Assembly (NCBI GenBank): GCA_900095095.1
Contig: FMBT01000324.1
Coordinates: 248,001 to 312,000 of the forward strand
DNA: 64,000 nt
Source: Fragilariopsis cylindrus CCMP1102
Taxonomy: Eukaryota; Bacillariophyta; Bacillariophyceae; Bacillariales; Bacillariaceae
Reading direction: 5' to 3'
Shown here: one piece after another, positions 10,555 through 21,734 of the stretch
Layout: each line of letters opens with the position of its first letter
Position numbering within the stretch: position 1 is the first letter of the stretch
Notes under the pieces: model-generated
The model's database searches: none
What the model saw: only the letters and a program-made list of their open reading frames with translations
What the model was told of the DNA's origin: nothing
Program-made: the position numbers and the translations under genes

Positions 10555-10585
<31 letters not shown>

Positions 10586-11032
10586 ATCAATGTGAATTTC
10601 CTCTCCACATCGACAGTCGTACACCATGAATTTTTCATTTGTTTCCTCATCAAAAGCCTCCTCTAAATCATCATCATAGTCTAATTCAATTGCACCATTA
10701 CGTTTATTTTCGATTTGTAATTCCTTCTGGAGTAAATCGGAATCGTATAATATCCTTTGATCAGAATCTCTTAATACTTGCCATGCTTGTTGAATCTTTC
10801 GAAATTCAGCAACAGCAACTTCTTCTTTATTGTCATTATCATTCTCATCATCCTCATCATCATCATCAACACTTTTTCTACTGCTGTTGTTGTTGTTGCT
10901 ACGCATGCGATGCTGCCTGTCGGGGTGCTTAGCTCTTGCTAATCGATGGAACGATTCTTTGATTTCTTCATACGTAGCATTTTTTGAAACATTCAAAACG
11001 TCGTAGTGGTTCGTGATTATCCCGTTCATCAT
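10304..11032 (-). CDS. DPH4: DPH4 / DNAJC24-like J-domain zinc protein of diphthamide synthesis
   Basis: About 242 residues, single exon. ATG at 11032 is preferred; the frame opens further upstream but only from a GTG. An N-terminal J-domain starts at HYDVLNVSKNATYEEI, with HPD in LARAKHPDRQHR and a final helix AEFRKIQQAWQVLRDSDQR. A C-terminal CSL zinc finger is split into CRCGEEIHI and LLVDCPGCCFVYRI (C-x-C and C-x2-C). This pair defines DPH4, the electron carrier and co-chaperone that supports the first step of diphthamide formation on eEF2. Two low-complexity insertions are unusual: an N/D-rich one inside the J-domain after HPD, and a long N/D/E one with nine consecutive Asn (TTA/ATT repeat at 10553-10584) between the two cysteine pairs. 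Divergent from prohibitin-2. Confidence 0.9.
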
Positions 11033-11447
11033 GACACAACTGACTCCCTCCACTCGATCACTCTCCACTCATCTCATCAATTCGTTTGACTTACAGTATT
11101 ATCGTTTGACTTATCGTTTGACGAAGAAATTATTACTGTATGTGCGTGTATGCATGTGAGATTGGCGTCCGTCCATCACCGATCAAAAATTAAATTGTGT
11201 GCTGTTTCGATCACAAAAAATCACGATTTTAATCAAAAAGAATGGTGCATGATTCATTCATCTTCATTCCCATTCCATACTGTACCATCGAAGATATTGA
11301 AACAGACATACATTCACTTGTAGTAAGAAAGCAGGTCCTTTCTTCAAATATACCTCGTACAGTACATATTCAACAACGTTGTCGCACTTTGCACTCCAAT
11401 ACCAATCCATTAAAAATTAACTTAAATTAAACACATCTTCCGCAAAT
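11033..11447. promoter_or_regulatory. Divergent promoter of DPH4 and PHB2
   Basis: A 415-bp gap between two opposed start codons. It contains three direct copies of CGTTTGAC (11083-11090, 11103-11110, 11115-11122) and a TACAGTA at 11092 between the first two. Close spacing of an 8-mer in a promoter suggests a factor-binding cluster, but no known diatom element is claimed. Confidence 0.45.
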
Positions 11448-12627
11448 ATGGCTCAAAGATTCAAAGATGCGTTTGCTACTATGGCCAAACAGGTCAACAA
11501 AGCTGCTGCCAGTGGTGGTGGTGGTGGTGGTGGTTCTGGTGGCGGTTCTGGTGGCGGTGGTGCTGGACGTGCCGCAGCTGCTGCAGCTCAAAGTGTCACG
11601 GCACTTGCGGTTGCCGGTGGTTTAGCCTACGGTACATACAATTCCATATACACCGTCCCGGGTGGTCATCGTGCCGTTATGTTTAATCGTGTAACTGGTA
11701 TGAAGGATTCAGTTTATGGTGAAGGTTTGAATTTTAACATTCCATGGTTTGAACGTCCTATAATTTATGATATCCGTACCCGTCCCGTGAATTTACAAAC
11801 GTTGACAGGATCAAAAGATTTGCAAATGGTTACCATTGCCGTCCGTGTTTTGCATAAACCCAATCCGAATAAACTTGTTTGGATTTATCAGACCTTAGGA
11901 ATGAACTACGACGAACGGATTTTACCTAGTGTGATGAATGAATCCGCGAAGGCTATTGTAGCACGGTATAATGCCAATGAACTATTAACTAAACGTGATC
12001 TCGTATCAAGAGCAATTTCTGAAGATTTGCAACGACGTGCTTCTCAGTTTAATATCGTATTGGATGATGTTGCTATCACACACTTGAGTTTCTCTCCTGA
12101 ATATGCTCGTGCTGTTGAGGCTAAACAAGTCGGTACGTTCCGGAGAATAGTTAAATGAATGGGGAGAAAATGCAACGTCCGTGATAACTTTTGCTTGCTT
12201 GCCTTTAGAAAGTACCTTTCTCTCTCCATTTGACAGAATTTATTTCTAACAGGTAGTTTTTTCTCTTTTTCTTTTGTTTCATATGACACACTTACAAACC
12301 ATTCTATCTTTTCTTTTTCCTAATACAGCTCAACAAGATGCAGAAAAAGCTAAATACGTCGTATTGGGTGCTCAACAGGAAAAGAAGACCATCATCACCA
12401 GAGCAAGAGGTGAAGCCGAATCCGCCGAACTTATCGGTCTTGCCGTTAAGAAGAATCCTGGGTTTATGAAATTACGAAGAATCGATGTGGCTCGTGATAT
12501 TGCTGATATTGTTGCCAAGTCAGGTAATAAGGTATACTTGAACGCAGATTCGTTATTGCTCAACCTAGTGGGCGATGCTGATGAAAAATTTGAGAAGAGT
12601 ATTAAGAAAAAAGGATGGTTTTGGTGA
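11448..12627 (+). CDS. PHB2: Prohibitin-2, mitochondrial inner membrane scaffold
   Basis: Exons 11448-12132 and 12329-12627 join across a 196-bp GTACGT..TACAG intron to give 327 aa. PHB2 assembles with PHB1 into a ring in the mitochondrial inner membrane that chaperones respiratory subunits and restrains m-AAA protease. Evidence: a hydrophobic segment SVTALAVAGGLAYGTYNS, then VPGGHRAVMFNRVTG, EGLNFNIPWFERPIIYDIRT, GSKDLQMVTIAVRVL, LDDVAITHLSFSPEYARAVE and the splice-spanning EAKQVAQQDAEKAKY, all typical of the SPFH domain and of PHB2 rather than PHB1, followed by a coiled coil and NPGFMKLRRID. The N-terminus carries an unusual glycine-rich run (residues about 23-40) and six alanines before the membrane segment. 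Confidence 0.96.
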
Positions 12628-13043
12628 AGTGAATGAATTTTGCAAATAATATACGCAAACGCGCACACATCACACACACCATCTACTTCTAATAATGTTG
12701 ACATATGCAACCTTCCTAATAATTGCATTTGGTTTCAACAAAAAATGAAAAGAGTTATTTCCCCGGGCAATATTTTTTCTTCAACTATATTTTATGAAAA
12801 TAGTTTATATAAAGTCAGTAATATATTATGCTTCTAATTGTGTAGCTTTTTTCTAGATAATATTATAAGTTGTCATGATACTATCTATAAGCACATTCCC
12901 TTGCAACTCAGGTAGTATATGAGTTTCTATGCAACTTAACTTTCCTAAATTCAAAATAATGTTTACAAAATAACAATTTGATAAACTAAATTAAAGTATA
13001 GCGCGTATCAAATTTCATTGCAAAGGAGCATCATAACAATCCA
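12628..13043. other. Convergent 3' flanks of PHB2 and PRP18
   Basis: AT-rich sequence with a short CACACA run just after PHB2. No gene is seen. It should contain both 3' UTRs. Confidence 0.5.
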
Positions 13044-14240
13044 TTATGTCACCTTTTTCGAGGGATTGACATCCGTTCGTCTCTTTTGATCAAAAGTTAA
13101 TAGTCGTTTGACGGACGTGAGATACTTTCTTTGGAATTCACTATTCATGACATGCGCAACATTCGACGATTCGATTTTAGCTCGTCCACTACGAGCATGA
13201 ATACCGACCATCGTAACCCCAATAGGCCATGCGGCTCTTCCGATCGCCATATCAATATAAGAATCATGAGCCTGAACAAATTCACCTTCTTTAGCAAAGT
13301 TGACAATTTTCAATAAATGAAATTGCAATCCATCCTCTAACTTTCGACTCTTCAAGAGTTTGAATAGGGGTCGGATGTAATCTTTACATTGTTTTAGTGT
13401 CTTCGATTCATGCCTACCAGCCACAGATCTCGTGATAGATTCTGGTCTATTTGTCAATTCACGTTCCCATTCCTTCAATAGAAATTTCAGATATTTATAT
13501 ATAACTTTTGGATGATCGGATGGGTCTTCTTCCTTTTCTACTTCTGTATTATCCTCGCTTTGATCTTTCTTATTCTTGGCTGCTTCGTTACGGGCCTTAT
13601 CGGCCGATATCTCCTCAATACCAAACTGCTGTTGATTTTGAGTGTTAGACTTGTCCCTATCTAAGAATGGGTTACGAATACGATGTTCTTGCCCTAGCCG
13701 AAATTCTTCGAGTTCTGATAGACCCTCTAAGGTTTTAGATTGCTGTTCGAGTGCCTTCTTCAATCGTTCTAGTCGCATCGTATTGCCTTCTCCAAAATAC
13801 CGAATGACAAGACCCATTTGCCGAAGTTTCCGCGTAATAGATATAGGAGAATTTTCCGAATTTTCGTCTAATGAAATAGAAGTTGAGGTAGAAGACGAAG
13901 TATCTTTCTGCGAGTCACTGTTCGATTCAATTTTGTTCTTCTTGTTAGAGTTCGTTTGTACTTCGTCAGATGTCTTATTTTGATCCAATTTCTTAGACGA
14001 CGATGATGACGACGATATGGACATAGTTGGATCGTTCTTTAGCTTATCCCGCTTTCTCTGTTTTTTCCATCGTTTTCTGTCTTTCTCTTCTTGTTCTTTC
14101 TCCTCAATCCGACGAAGATCACTCACCTTAAGGTACTTGCGTTTTGTATTTCCGTCACCGCTACTGCTTGCACCCGCCTCTTCCTTTGCTTTGGCGAGCG
14201 TCTGCTTTTTGCGTTCTAATTCTCTTCTAAGAAGGTCCAT
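13044..14240 (-). CDS. PRP18: Pre-mRNA splicing factor 18 (PRP18)
   Basis: Single exon, 398 aa from ATG at 14240. PRP18 acts in the second catalytic step of splicing with SLU7, stabilising the 3' splice site docking of U5 snRNP. An N-terminal coiled coil MDLLRRELERKKQTLAKAKE and a KR-rich segment are followed by a PRP4-like motif (ITRKLRQMGLVIRYFGE, near 135) and the C-terminal Prp18 domain: HDSYIDMAIGRAAWPIGVTM, VGIHARSGRAKI, and SNVAHVMNSEFQRKYLTSVK. The AWPIGVTMVGIH block is the family signature. Length is slightly above the human protein (342) because of S/K/N-rich linkers. Convergent with PHB2. Confidence 0.95.
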   Translation of the reverse strand: MDLLRRELERKKQTLAKAKEEAGASSSGDGNTKRKYLKVSDLRRIEEKEQEEKDRKRWKKQRKRDKLKNDPTMSISSSSSSSKKLDQNKTSDEVQTNSNKKNKIESNSDSQKDTSSSTSTSISLDENSENSPISITRKLRQMGLVIRYFGEGNTMRLERLKKALEQQSKTLEGLSELEEFRLGQEHRIRNPFLDRDKSNTQNQQQFGIEEISADKARNEAAKNKKDQSEDNTEVEKEEDPSDHPKVIYKYLKFLLKEWERELTNRPESITRSVAGRHESKTLKQCKDYIRPLFKLLKSRKLEDGLQFHLLKIVNFAKEGEFVQAHDSYIDMAIGRAAWPIGVTMVGIHARSGRAKIESSNVAHVMNSEFQRKYLTSVKRLLTFDQKRRTDVNPSKKVT

Positions 14241-15470
14241 GATATCAGGAACACTCTACTTGTATGTCTATTATTTAATCCGCAAGGAAAGACGGGTGTG
14301 TTATTGGTGTAGTTCAGTGCAAAAGTTGTTTTGTGTTCTCAATCATGTTGTCATAGAATCATCATTTTCATCGTGTTGTTTGATGAGAGAGGGAAGTTAG
14401 TTACTAAAAGAGCATGGTTGATTAAGAAGGGGAAAATGCTAAACGAGGAAAGTTGGGATCGTTATTGAACAAGCACTCCTCCCCGCCCGTATCCCCCAAA
14501 TCAATAAAATTGGCTACTACTAGTTCAAACTCTTTGTGTATCATTTGAGTGCTTTACTACTTAGGAAAGACTAAGCACACCATAATGAGCAACAATGCAC
14601 TCTTCAATTATCAGTGTGACACTATGTGAGAAACTATATTTTGCATCCTATACTGTACAGTAGTGATATAGTCTCCTATTCACTTTGTGAGAAGAAGTGT
14701 GTGTGTGTGTGTGTGTGCTATGATGTGTGCTATATGATGTAGGCTGTAGTAGTAATATAATTTATTCAACCAATGTGGTAAAATGTTAAGTTCTTTTTCC
14801 ATTGGTCAGTTCCAGTTTGTTAATGCTAGTGCACTGTACCAGTGGTTGACATGATGTCATCGGAAGAATGTGATTTCATACCAACAAACTGACCATTCTC
14901 CGCAATAAAGCATGGTGTTAGAGCTCTTAGTATGAGTGGTCCTAGTCTATCCTTTGCTTTGTATGTCAACACTGATAGTAAATTTCCTCTGTGCATGGCA
15001 TGGTGTGACTAATTCTACTTCATTCATCAGAGAAATACAGGTGAAATTAATATAGTATCGTATTTTAGAATATAAACTTCCGGAATTATTCCGTACTTTG
15101 ATTTAATTTTTAAGCTTGGAGCATGTTCGGAAGAAAACAATCGCGTCGTGTTGAACGTGAGTGGTAAAGAGTGTTAGAAATGTAATTACGACACGCTAAA
15201 AACGTTACACGATGGTACACAAGTTCTGTGCTCATATTGAGCACACATCTTTTGCTTAGGATATTTCGGAAGTACCAGTCGTCCACATTACTTCTTTTAT
15301 TTATCATTCAAACGCGATGAGAAACGAAACATACTGTTCTAGTACATCTCGTCTTGTATGGATTAAAGAAAGTAAGAGGTTTGACTAATAACAACATACA
15401 TTAGCAACTCTTGCTCTCCCCAATAAATGATCAGAGGACGGGACAACACTACTAGTACAGCGTATCGGGT
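14241..15470. other. 1.2-kb non-coding region
   Basis: It holds the PRP18 promoter side, a (GT)n microsatellite at 14697-14717, and the perfect 12-bp palindrome TACTGTACAGTA at 14651-14662. No gene is seen on either strand. Confidence 0.5.
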
Positions 15471-15785
15471 ATGTCACCTAATACAGCCAACCCAGATCTT
15501 GTTTTTGTAGAAAACAATATGATGCATTCCAAATCTGAACAACAATTTGTCCGCCATAGTTGTGCACCTAATCGTATAATTATCGATGAGGACGACTTTG
15601 ACCTCGACATCAATGATGACGTTGTCGACAACATTGACGCTGATTATAGTGACGGCGGAAGTAGTTATAAGATTAGAAGCCGCGCATAGATAACAGCAAT
15701 AACAACATCAACACATAACAGCAATAACAATAACAATAACGTTCACATCCACAATAACAATAGCTATAAAAAACCTCAACGGTGT
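15471..15785 (+). other. Upstream in-frame segment of the first GDNPSC-family gene
   Basis: An ATG-initiated frame of 72 codons (15471-15689) with an acid-rich end is in the same frame as the gene starting at 15786. It is separated from it by one TAG and an AAC/AAT-rich stretch that would encode Asn repeats. It may be the original N-terminus of that gene, cut off by a stop, or an upstream ORF in its leader. I cannot choose between these. Confidence 0.35.
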
Positions 15786-16708
15786 ATGTCGTTGCCAGCA
15801 GATTTACACAAAATAGCTACACGTACTGTGTCGATTATGATAACAAGGACAATCGATGAAAGCTTACATAGTACGTATGGTTCAGACGAAGAAGGGCCAA
15901 CAGGACGTAGGAGGAGGAGTAAAGATCGTCTTTCGTTACGATTTGACAAAATTAAAATACGAGAGTATTCAAGAACAGTAGGAGACAACCCATCGTGTAG
16001 TTCCGGACCACCAATAAGGTAAGATTAATAATAGTAATTGATTACTGTGCGTGCATTCGTTCGTTCGGTTATTTGCTTGGAATTCCTTCTATTTTCTTAA
16101 TCTTTTTTTCATACAATGTCAATCACTCCACTCTTGCTTTGAAAATTGAATCGAATTCCATTATTAATTTCCAGTATATCATGGGAATATAATATTTTGG
16201 CAGAAATGAACCTAGACGATTATGAAAATCATAGACCACCTAGAAGAGTAAGGAATGAAATGGTCTTACCCGAGCCGTTCGACATGAGATATTACGTCAG
16301 GAATGGGGTGCAAGCAACAAAGAGATTGCAGAAGCAGTTCGTATGAATGTTAAGGTTAAAAATCAAAGAAAGACAACTGTTAATAATCTAGATAATAAAG
16401 CAGCTCAATTGGAAGAAGTAATAATAAGTGCTAGCAGAAAGTTGAGAAGAATTGTTACATTTAAAAAGTCTATAAATCAACAAGTAAAAGACCTGGAAGA
16501 ACAACTCGATTTAACAAATCGTAGACGATCCAAGTTGCTATATTTGGAGCAGCATAACAAATCTCAACATACGAATAGAGAAAGCAGCGCTGACACGGCT
16601 CCAATAGAAAACGGATTTTCGGATGATTTCAACGATGCGACGAATGATCCCGCCGTACATGTACCACGACTACAAGAAGGTTCTAGTAGTAACGGGAACA
16701 GTTCATAA
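15786..16708 (+). CDS. GDNPSC-motif family protein, first tandem copy (possibly decaying)
   Basis: Exon 1 15786-16018 and exon 2 16175-16708 (GTAAGA..TTCCAG, 156-bp intron) give about 255 aa if one base is restored near 16303. Exon 1 ends with LSLRFDKIKIREYSRTVG followed by GDNPSCSSGPPI. Exon 2 opens SISWEYNILAEMNLDDYENH, then LPEPFDMRYYVR, shifts frame to EWGASNKEIAEAVRMNVKVK, and ends in a coiled coil (NQRKTTVNNLDNKAAQLEEV). The frame on both sides of the shift aligns with the neighbouring paralogue at 17927, which fixes where the shift lies; GGAATGGGG probably lost a G. The paralogue's second intron is absent here. I remember this motif block from uncharacterised diatom proteins; no function is known to me. 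An in-frame stop upstream and the shift together suggest either decay or assembly error. Confidence 0.65.
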
Positions 16709-17926
16709 CATAAAGGTTCTCTCTCTCTCTCTCTCTCTTCATTAGGTGGGATTTTCCAGGAATATGTATGTATATATAATACATACAAGCATTCCTACAT
16801 ATCCTGCAATGCATGCATACACGCATATTGCGTCAAACTGGAGAATATCTTAGAATGGATAGGCTGTTTTTGTTTCGATCCTCAAGCCAATTTTATATTT
16901 TTTCACCAAACTAAGATCATTCTAATAACTACATACATGAGTAAATATTCTGACAAAAATTTTAAAATTTACCAATTAAATACGACTATATTGTCTGAGA
17001 GTTTATTTCAATTAATTTATAAGGTAGAAGGATACAGTAGGCCTTGTTATTTTTATTTACTTTTAGATTATAAGTAGAACAGGAGAGGAAAGATGTCTAT
17101 TTAAAAATATATACATATAATTTGTTCTTCTAAACCTGGATCAGAAAATCAGTATTGCAGTATCCTATATTGATCAATACTTGTCTACTTCTTAATTGAG
17201 ATGCAATAATAATTTGAGGAGGAACTGGAGTATGATAAATATGTATACAAATAATCAAGGTGTAACAAAGAAGAAGCTGTTGTTGTTCACAGCTGAAGAA
17301 AATTGCAATAACAAGAATCATGCAAGAGAACATCTCACGCTGTAAAAACACTGTATAGAATAATGTTCATACCTGCTTCCCTAAAAAGCGGTCTACCCGC
17401 TTTTTGATACCCGCTTTGTAAAAAGCGGATAGGGATAACCGCTTTGCTTACCCACTTCGTAAAAAAGCAGGTATTGGGTAACCGCTTTTGCAAAAATTAA
17501 TATAATTATTTAGTTTCTACGAAACCCCCAAAATTTATTAGTGCCGCAAGGCCCAGTACATTACTTCGAAGTATTGTACGGAACGTGAACCCAGAGAAGG
17601 AGGGAGGCAAACAACTCCCAACTCCCCACTCCCCCAACGTCAACATACACAGTAGCAACAATAGAACATAGTCTTCAGAAGCCTACATAACGAATACGAC
17701 ATCTCAACGGAGTAATTATAATTAAAAAAGTGATACCTTGAAATGTCACATCAACAAGAGGGCTCTTATCCACCACACCTTACTTGTACAAGTCTTTGTT
17801 TTGTCATGAAGAAACGCTGAGTCAAACACTAAACATCAAATCGTTTATTATCAAGACTAGCAGCGTCTTCGGCAATCGACAACCGGCCTCTCTCGCTCTC
17901 TCTAATATACGTTACTATTTTTGACA
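16709..17926. other. Spacer between the two GDNPSC-family genes
   Basis: It contains a (CT)n run at about 16719-16738, a TACAGTA at 17033, the inverted-repeat cluster at 17383-17497, and an imperfect palindrome centred on ACTTCGAAGT near 17564. No coding frame is credible. Confidence 0.5.
17383..17497. repeat. Cluster of nested AAAAGCGG/CCGCTTTT inverted repeats
   Basis: At least two perfect hairpins sit side by side: AAAAAGCGG (17383-17391) with CCGCTTTTT (17397-17405), loop TCTAC; and CCGCTTT (17411-17417) with AAAGCGG (17422-17428), loop GTAA. Degenerate copies of the CCGCTTTG and GGGTAACCGCTTTT forms continue to about 17497. The stretch looks like a small foldback or MITE-like fragment, with no coding capacity. 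Confidence 0.7.
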
Positions 17927-20058
17927 ATGGTTTGGAAGATAAACAAACACAGAAAGTCAGGTGACAAGCGGGATATCAGCATTAAACAAGCGCAAAAAGC
18001 AGTATTTGAGAGTCAACCAAAAATAAAAAGTTGCCTGAAGAAAACGAAAGATTACTCCGAGCACAAACAACCGTCACAGGATTTTTCTCCGTTTCAGAAT
18101 GATGATTCCATCGGCAGCAGAGTACAACGAGACCAGAGCAGTAAGTCTGGTGGGAGTAGATCGCGGAGCGCTAAATCTGGTGGGTCTAAAAGATTTAGTG
18201 ATAGATCGGTAGAAAGTTTAGGATCTGGAAACTCTTCCTCGGTTCATAGTAAGCGAATAGCTCTGGTTGAGCAACATTCTGAAAGCTCTAGAAGTAGGGA
18301 CCAAGAGTCGCGAAAGTCAGAAAATGCCCAATCCATTCAAACGATAAGCAGTGAACATTCAACAGCGTCGAGAAGTCTATCAGAGGTGAAGAAGAAGAAG
18401 AATGTTCGTTTCAACGTGATTTATTTTCGTGATTATGAAAGGATGATAGGCGACAATCCGAGTTGTACAACAGGACCGCCTGTTGGGTAAGTACCATGAT
18501 GATTCGTTTTGCTTCGTAAATAGATAAATAATTTGGTGCTGAGTATGAAATGCAGAAAAAAAACATTATTCTACCGTATGTGCTCATTTAAATCCACACA
18601 TTGTTTGATAATGAATGATATAGCATCGGGTGGTCCTATGGAAAAACGCGTGTGATTGATGTCAACAGTTATGAGGCGGCAAGATCCTATAGAAAGTCTC
18701 CATCACATTTGATTCTTTCAAGAGAAGAAAGGGAGGCGCTGCTGTTAAACTGGGGGGCCTCGTTTCACGATATAATTGAGGCTGTTCGAAGCAATTTGAA
18801 AATTAAAGTGAGTACAGATACTACAATGTTTATTAATGGATTCTGGAATTAATGTGTTCGTTGACGCATGGTCTCGATGATACTGTACCCCTAATATCTT
18901 CACTCATTTTTAATTCAGAATCAAAGAAGACAGACGGTAACAAATCTTGGGAAGGTTGAACGTATAGAGGAAGCTTTTGAGAGTGCTACACGAAAACTAA
19001 AAAGCGCGTTGATGCTTCGACGCAGTACGGGGAATAAAGTGAAACGGCTACAGGAGCAGGCAAATCTAGCTCAAAGTGCGCTCACATCTTTGAAAATTGC
19101 AGAAGATAGGGCATTGAGTGAAATGCGAGGAGCACGTCGTGTTCCAATCCAAGAAGCGCCTAAAAATAATGAAGACTTTGGAATATCGTCGTCATCAACC
19201 GAAGATGCAGAAAGCCGTAGGTCGCATTTGATTCTGCCCGAAAAAGAAGACCAAGCATGTTCGTCTAAAGGGGGCAACAATAGCACAACACAATCAGAGC
19301 TTGAAATTGAAAGGTTCTATCGAGAATTGGAGCTTGAAATGTTTGGCGACGACGAAGAACTATACGAACTACCTTCTATGGTTGGACAAATGTTAGAAGT
19401 TCCCGCGATTAATATTCTCAATAATGATGTCAGCGTTCTGAGACTGGATAATGCTGCTGCTGATTCGAATGAGTCTTACCAAGATTACAAAGATGATTTT
19501 GATGATGCCCTCCTTGAACGGGAACGAAATCGATCGATGATAAGTCAGTCGTTACTACAAGATGCAGAAAGCGATAATTCCAAAAACAGAAACTATGTCT
19601 CGTCTAGATACCAACACTATGAAGGAAGGAGACCAAGTTACTCAGCGGACTCTCGAGGGCAAAACCCCAGAATGACACGAGTGAATGAATCATCGAAATA
19701 TCAGGAATCACATACTAACCATCAACAAACAATACCTTTGCACGCAGGAATGACTATGTTTGAAGACTGCGCGCTTCTTGGCGGTCAAAATGGTATGTCA
19801 GCATATCGCGAGAAGAAGAAGAAACGACTCTCTTCCCATGGTAGAGATCCGAATGCTGGACCAACAGTTCAATATATACCTCCACCGTCACATCTACCTC
19901 CATCACACTGGATGGAGGATTCAGATCAGTCTCTTGTTCCTTCTAGAGGTCACGACACAATAACAATTTGTGAGGACAATTTTGGAGGTAAGAATCAAAA
20001 TGGGAATCGAGATTATTACTCCTACAACAATGTAACATTTGCTTCGAATTATTATTGA
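17927..20058 (+). CDS. GDNPSC-motif family protein, second tandem copy (intact)
   Basis: Three exons, 17927-18486, 18624-18807 and 18919-20058, encode 627 aa with every intron GT-AG and frame preserved. ATG at 17927 is the first in frame. The N-terminal 150 residues are Ser/Arg/Lys-rich, ending KKKKNVRFNVIYFRDYERMI, then GDNPSCTTGPPVGIGWSY spanning intron 1, SYEAARSYRKSPSHLILSRE, LNWGASFHDIIEAVRSNLKI, and after intron 2 NQRRQTVTNLGKVERIEEAF, a predicted coiled coil. The last 300 residues are low-complexity and acidic or polar with a Pro-rich patch. No transmembrane segment or signal peptide is seen. The block from the VRF motif to the coiled coil is shared with the gene at 15786, so the two are head-to-tail duplicates. 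Function is unknown to me. Confidence 0.82.
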
Positions 20059-21734
20059 TCATTTCATCGCTTTGAAGAAGTCAATATGCTTTTGGAAAAA
20101 AACTACCTCAAAATAGTACTGTGTGAATGGGGTCATACAAAAGATGCTCTCAAAAGCTCTCCACTACAATATGCAATTTCATAATAGCTTTGCTGCAGGT
20201 GGAAAATTGTGCTACCATTGATGACTTCGTTTACATGTATGTACATGCCAATGGACTAATCACATACAACGTCAATCAGCTAGCTACCTTGACGAAGGTT
20301 ATTCGTACAGATGACATCATCAAACGTCAGAATTGAATCATTTCGTGCACTGGAATAAGCTAAGGTACATGATGCGATATTTTTGTAACATTTTTAATTT
20401 TTGAAGAAGTGTAAGAAACACATCCAATTATTCTGTCAAAAGAGTATCTATAGTCGTAGTGAAATATGATTCCTACTAGATGCAACAGTCAAGAAATAAT
20501 TTAATAGAGTTTGTTAAAAACTATATGTATACTCTTATATAAGTACCAAAAGTTGGATAGCTGTGATTGTGCTTGAATGAGGTAGAAATAAAATCATGTA
20601 GGATATTACAATAGGATCGAGAAGAGAAACGATGTTTCTTCTTTTCTTCATCCATCTTGAAGAATCTAGGATGGTGGAGCCCAAAATAGCAGCATATTGT
20701 AGAACAAAAGATCCTCAGATCTACCCCTAGTTGAGAATATGTATCCGCATTATATTCCTTGAGCGATGGAACATATTGGAGTACCAACACAGTATCATTG
20801 TCATCTATGTCAAGGCTGTGTATATTGTACTGGTTGGACACTTACTCTCATCATACTACATACACAAATGCATGTTATGTATCACAATAATTGTCAATAG
20901 TAGGAAAAGAGCCAAGCAGTGGCAGGAATGTCACAAACTGGCAGATAGAACTCTACCACAAGCCTTCAACCTTTGCTACTCAATTGTAATTCTAGTATCA
21001 TTTCTGCTCTAAAGATAATCAACTATGATAACACTTTGACTACTGAAAGAACTAACAACTAATAACAACATGGATTTGCATTTCTTTGCTATTCAAACAA
21101 TTCCAACCAAGTCTGCCACTAAGAGATTCAATCACATGCCGTGTTTTAATGATCTACATATTTGAAACAGCTATTGACCTATATCTTTAGAAATTGCATT
21201 CTACTTTAGACTCAGTTGTATGAAGTATAGCAACTATCTTCTACAGTAGTTAGTACCACAGTAGTCATTTATTTACTGTAGTGTTATTTAGCGTATGTCG
21301 TCGCGCGCATATTCTTGCTATTTCCATTTGTTTTCCCGCGCAACTGTACTACATTTTTGTAGTACAGTAGCATAAGCACGGTACGCCGTACAATCTCCAT
21401 GCGAGAAAAGACTAATAAATCGAGATTTCAATATTAACTCAATCAACAACGCATAACACTACCGCTTCGGTAATCTTCAGTCTCTGGGATTAATGTTATC
21501 CCTTGACAAACTCATAGTTTCAAATCTTACATCGCGATAGACTTAAATTACTACTTTTTCTATTCACTTATTCACTAAATAGCTCATACACATTCTTCAT
21601 TTTTGGGTGGATTGAAAACGACCATTCCTCATAGGCATAGCCTGGTTGGAAAGTAAGAACATTATCGCACAGGATTGCAAACAGGAATTGAACTTTTATC
21701 ACTTCAAAAAAAAAAAAAAAAAAAAAAATTGAAG
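20059..21734. other. 1.7-kb non-coding region upstream of the HECT ligase gene
   Basis: No gene is supported; several short frames occur on both strands without conserved content. It holds TACAGTA/TACTGTA copies at 21242, 21274 and 21363, the 11-bp hairpin at 21343-21368, and a 23-base poly(A) run at 21706-21728 that ends six bases before the next start codon. Confidence 0.5.
21343..21368. repeat. Perfect 11-bp inverted repeat
   Basis: ACTGTACTACA (21343-21353) and TGTAGTACAGT (21358-21368) are exact reverse complements around a TTTT loop. It lies about 370 bp upstream of the HECT ligase start and contains the recurrent TACTGTA-type motif. Confidence 0.8.

Noticed and set aside
20127-21012. 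Short frames in the region before the HECT gene
   Set aside because: No conserved motifs, codon pattern or splice support; AT-rich intergenic composition.
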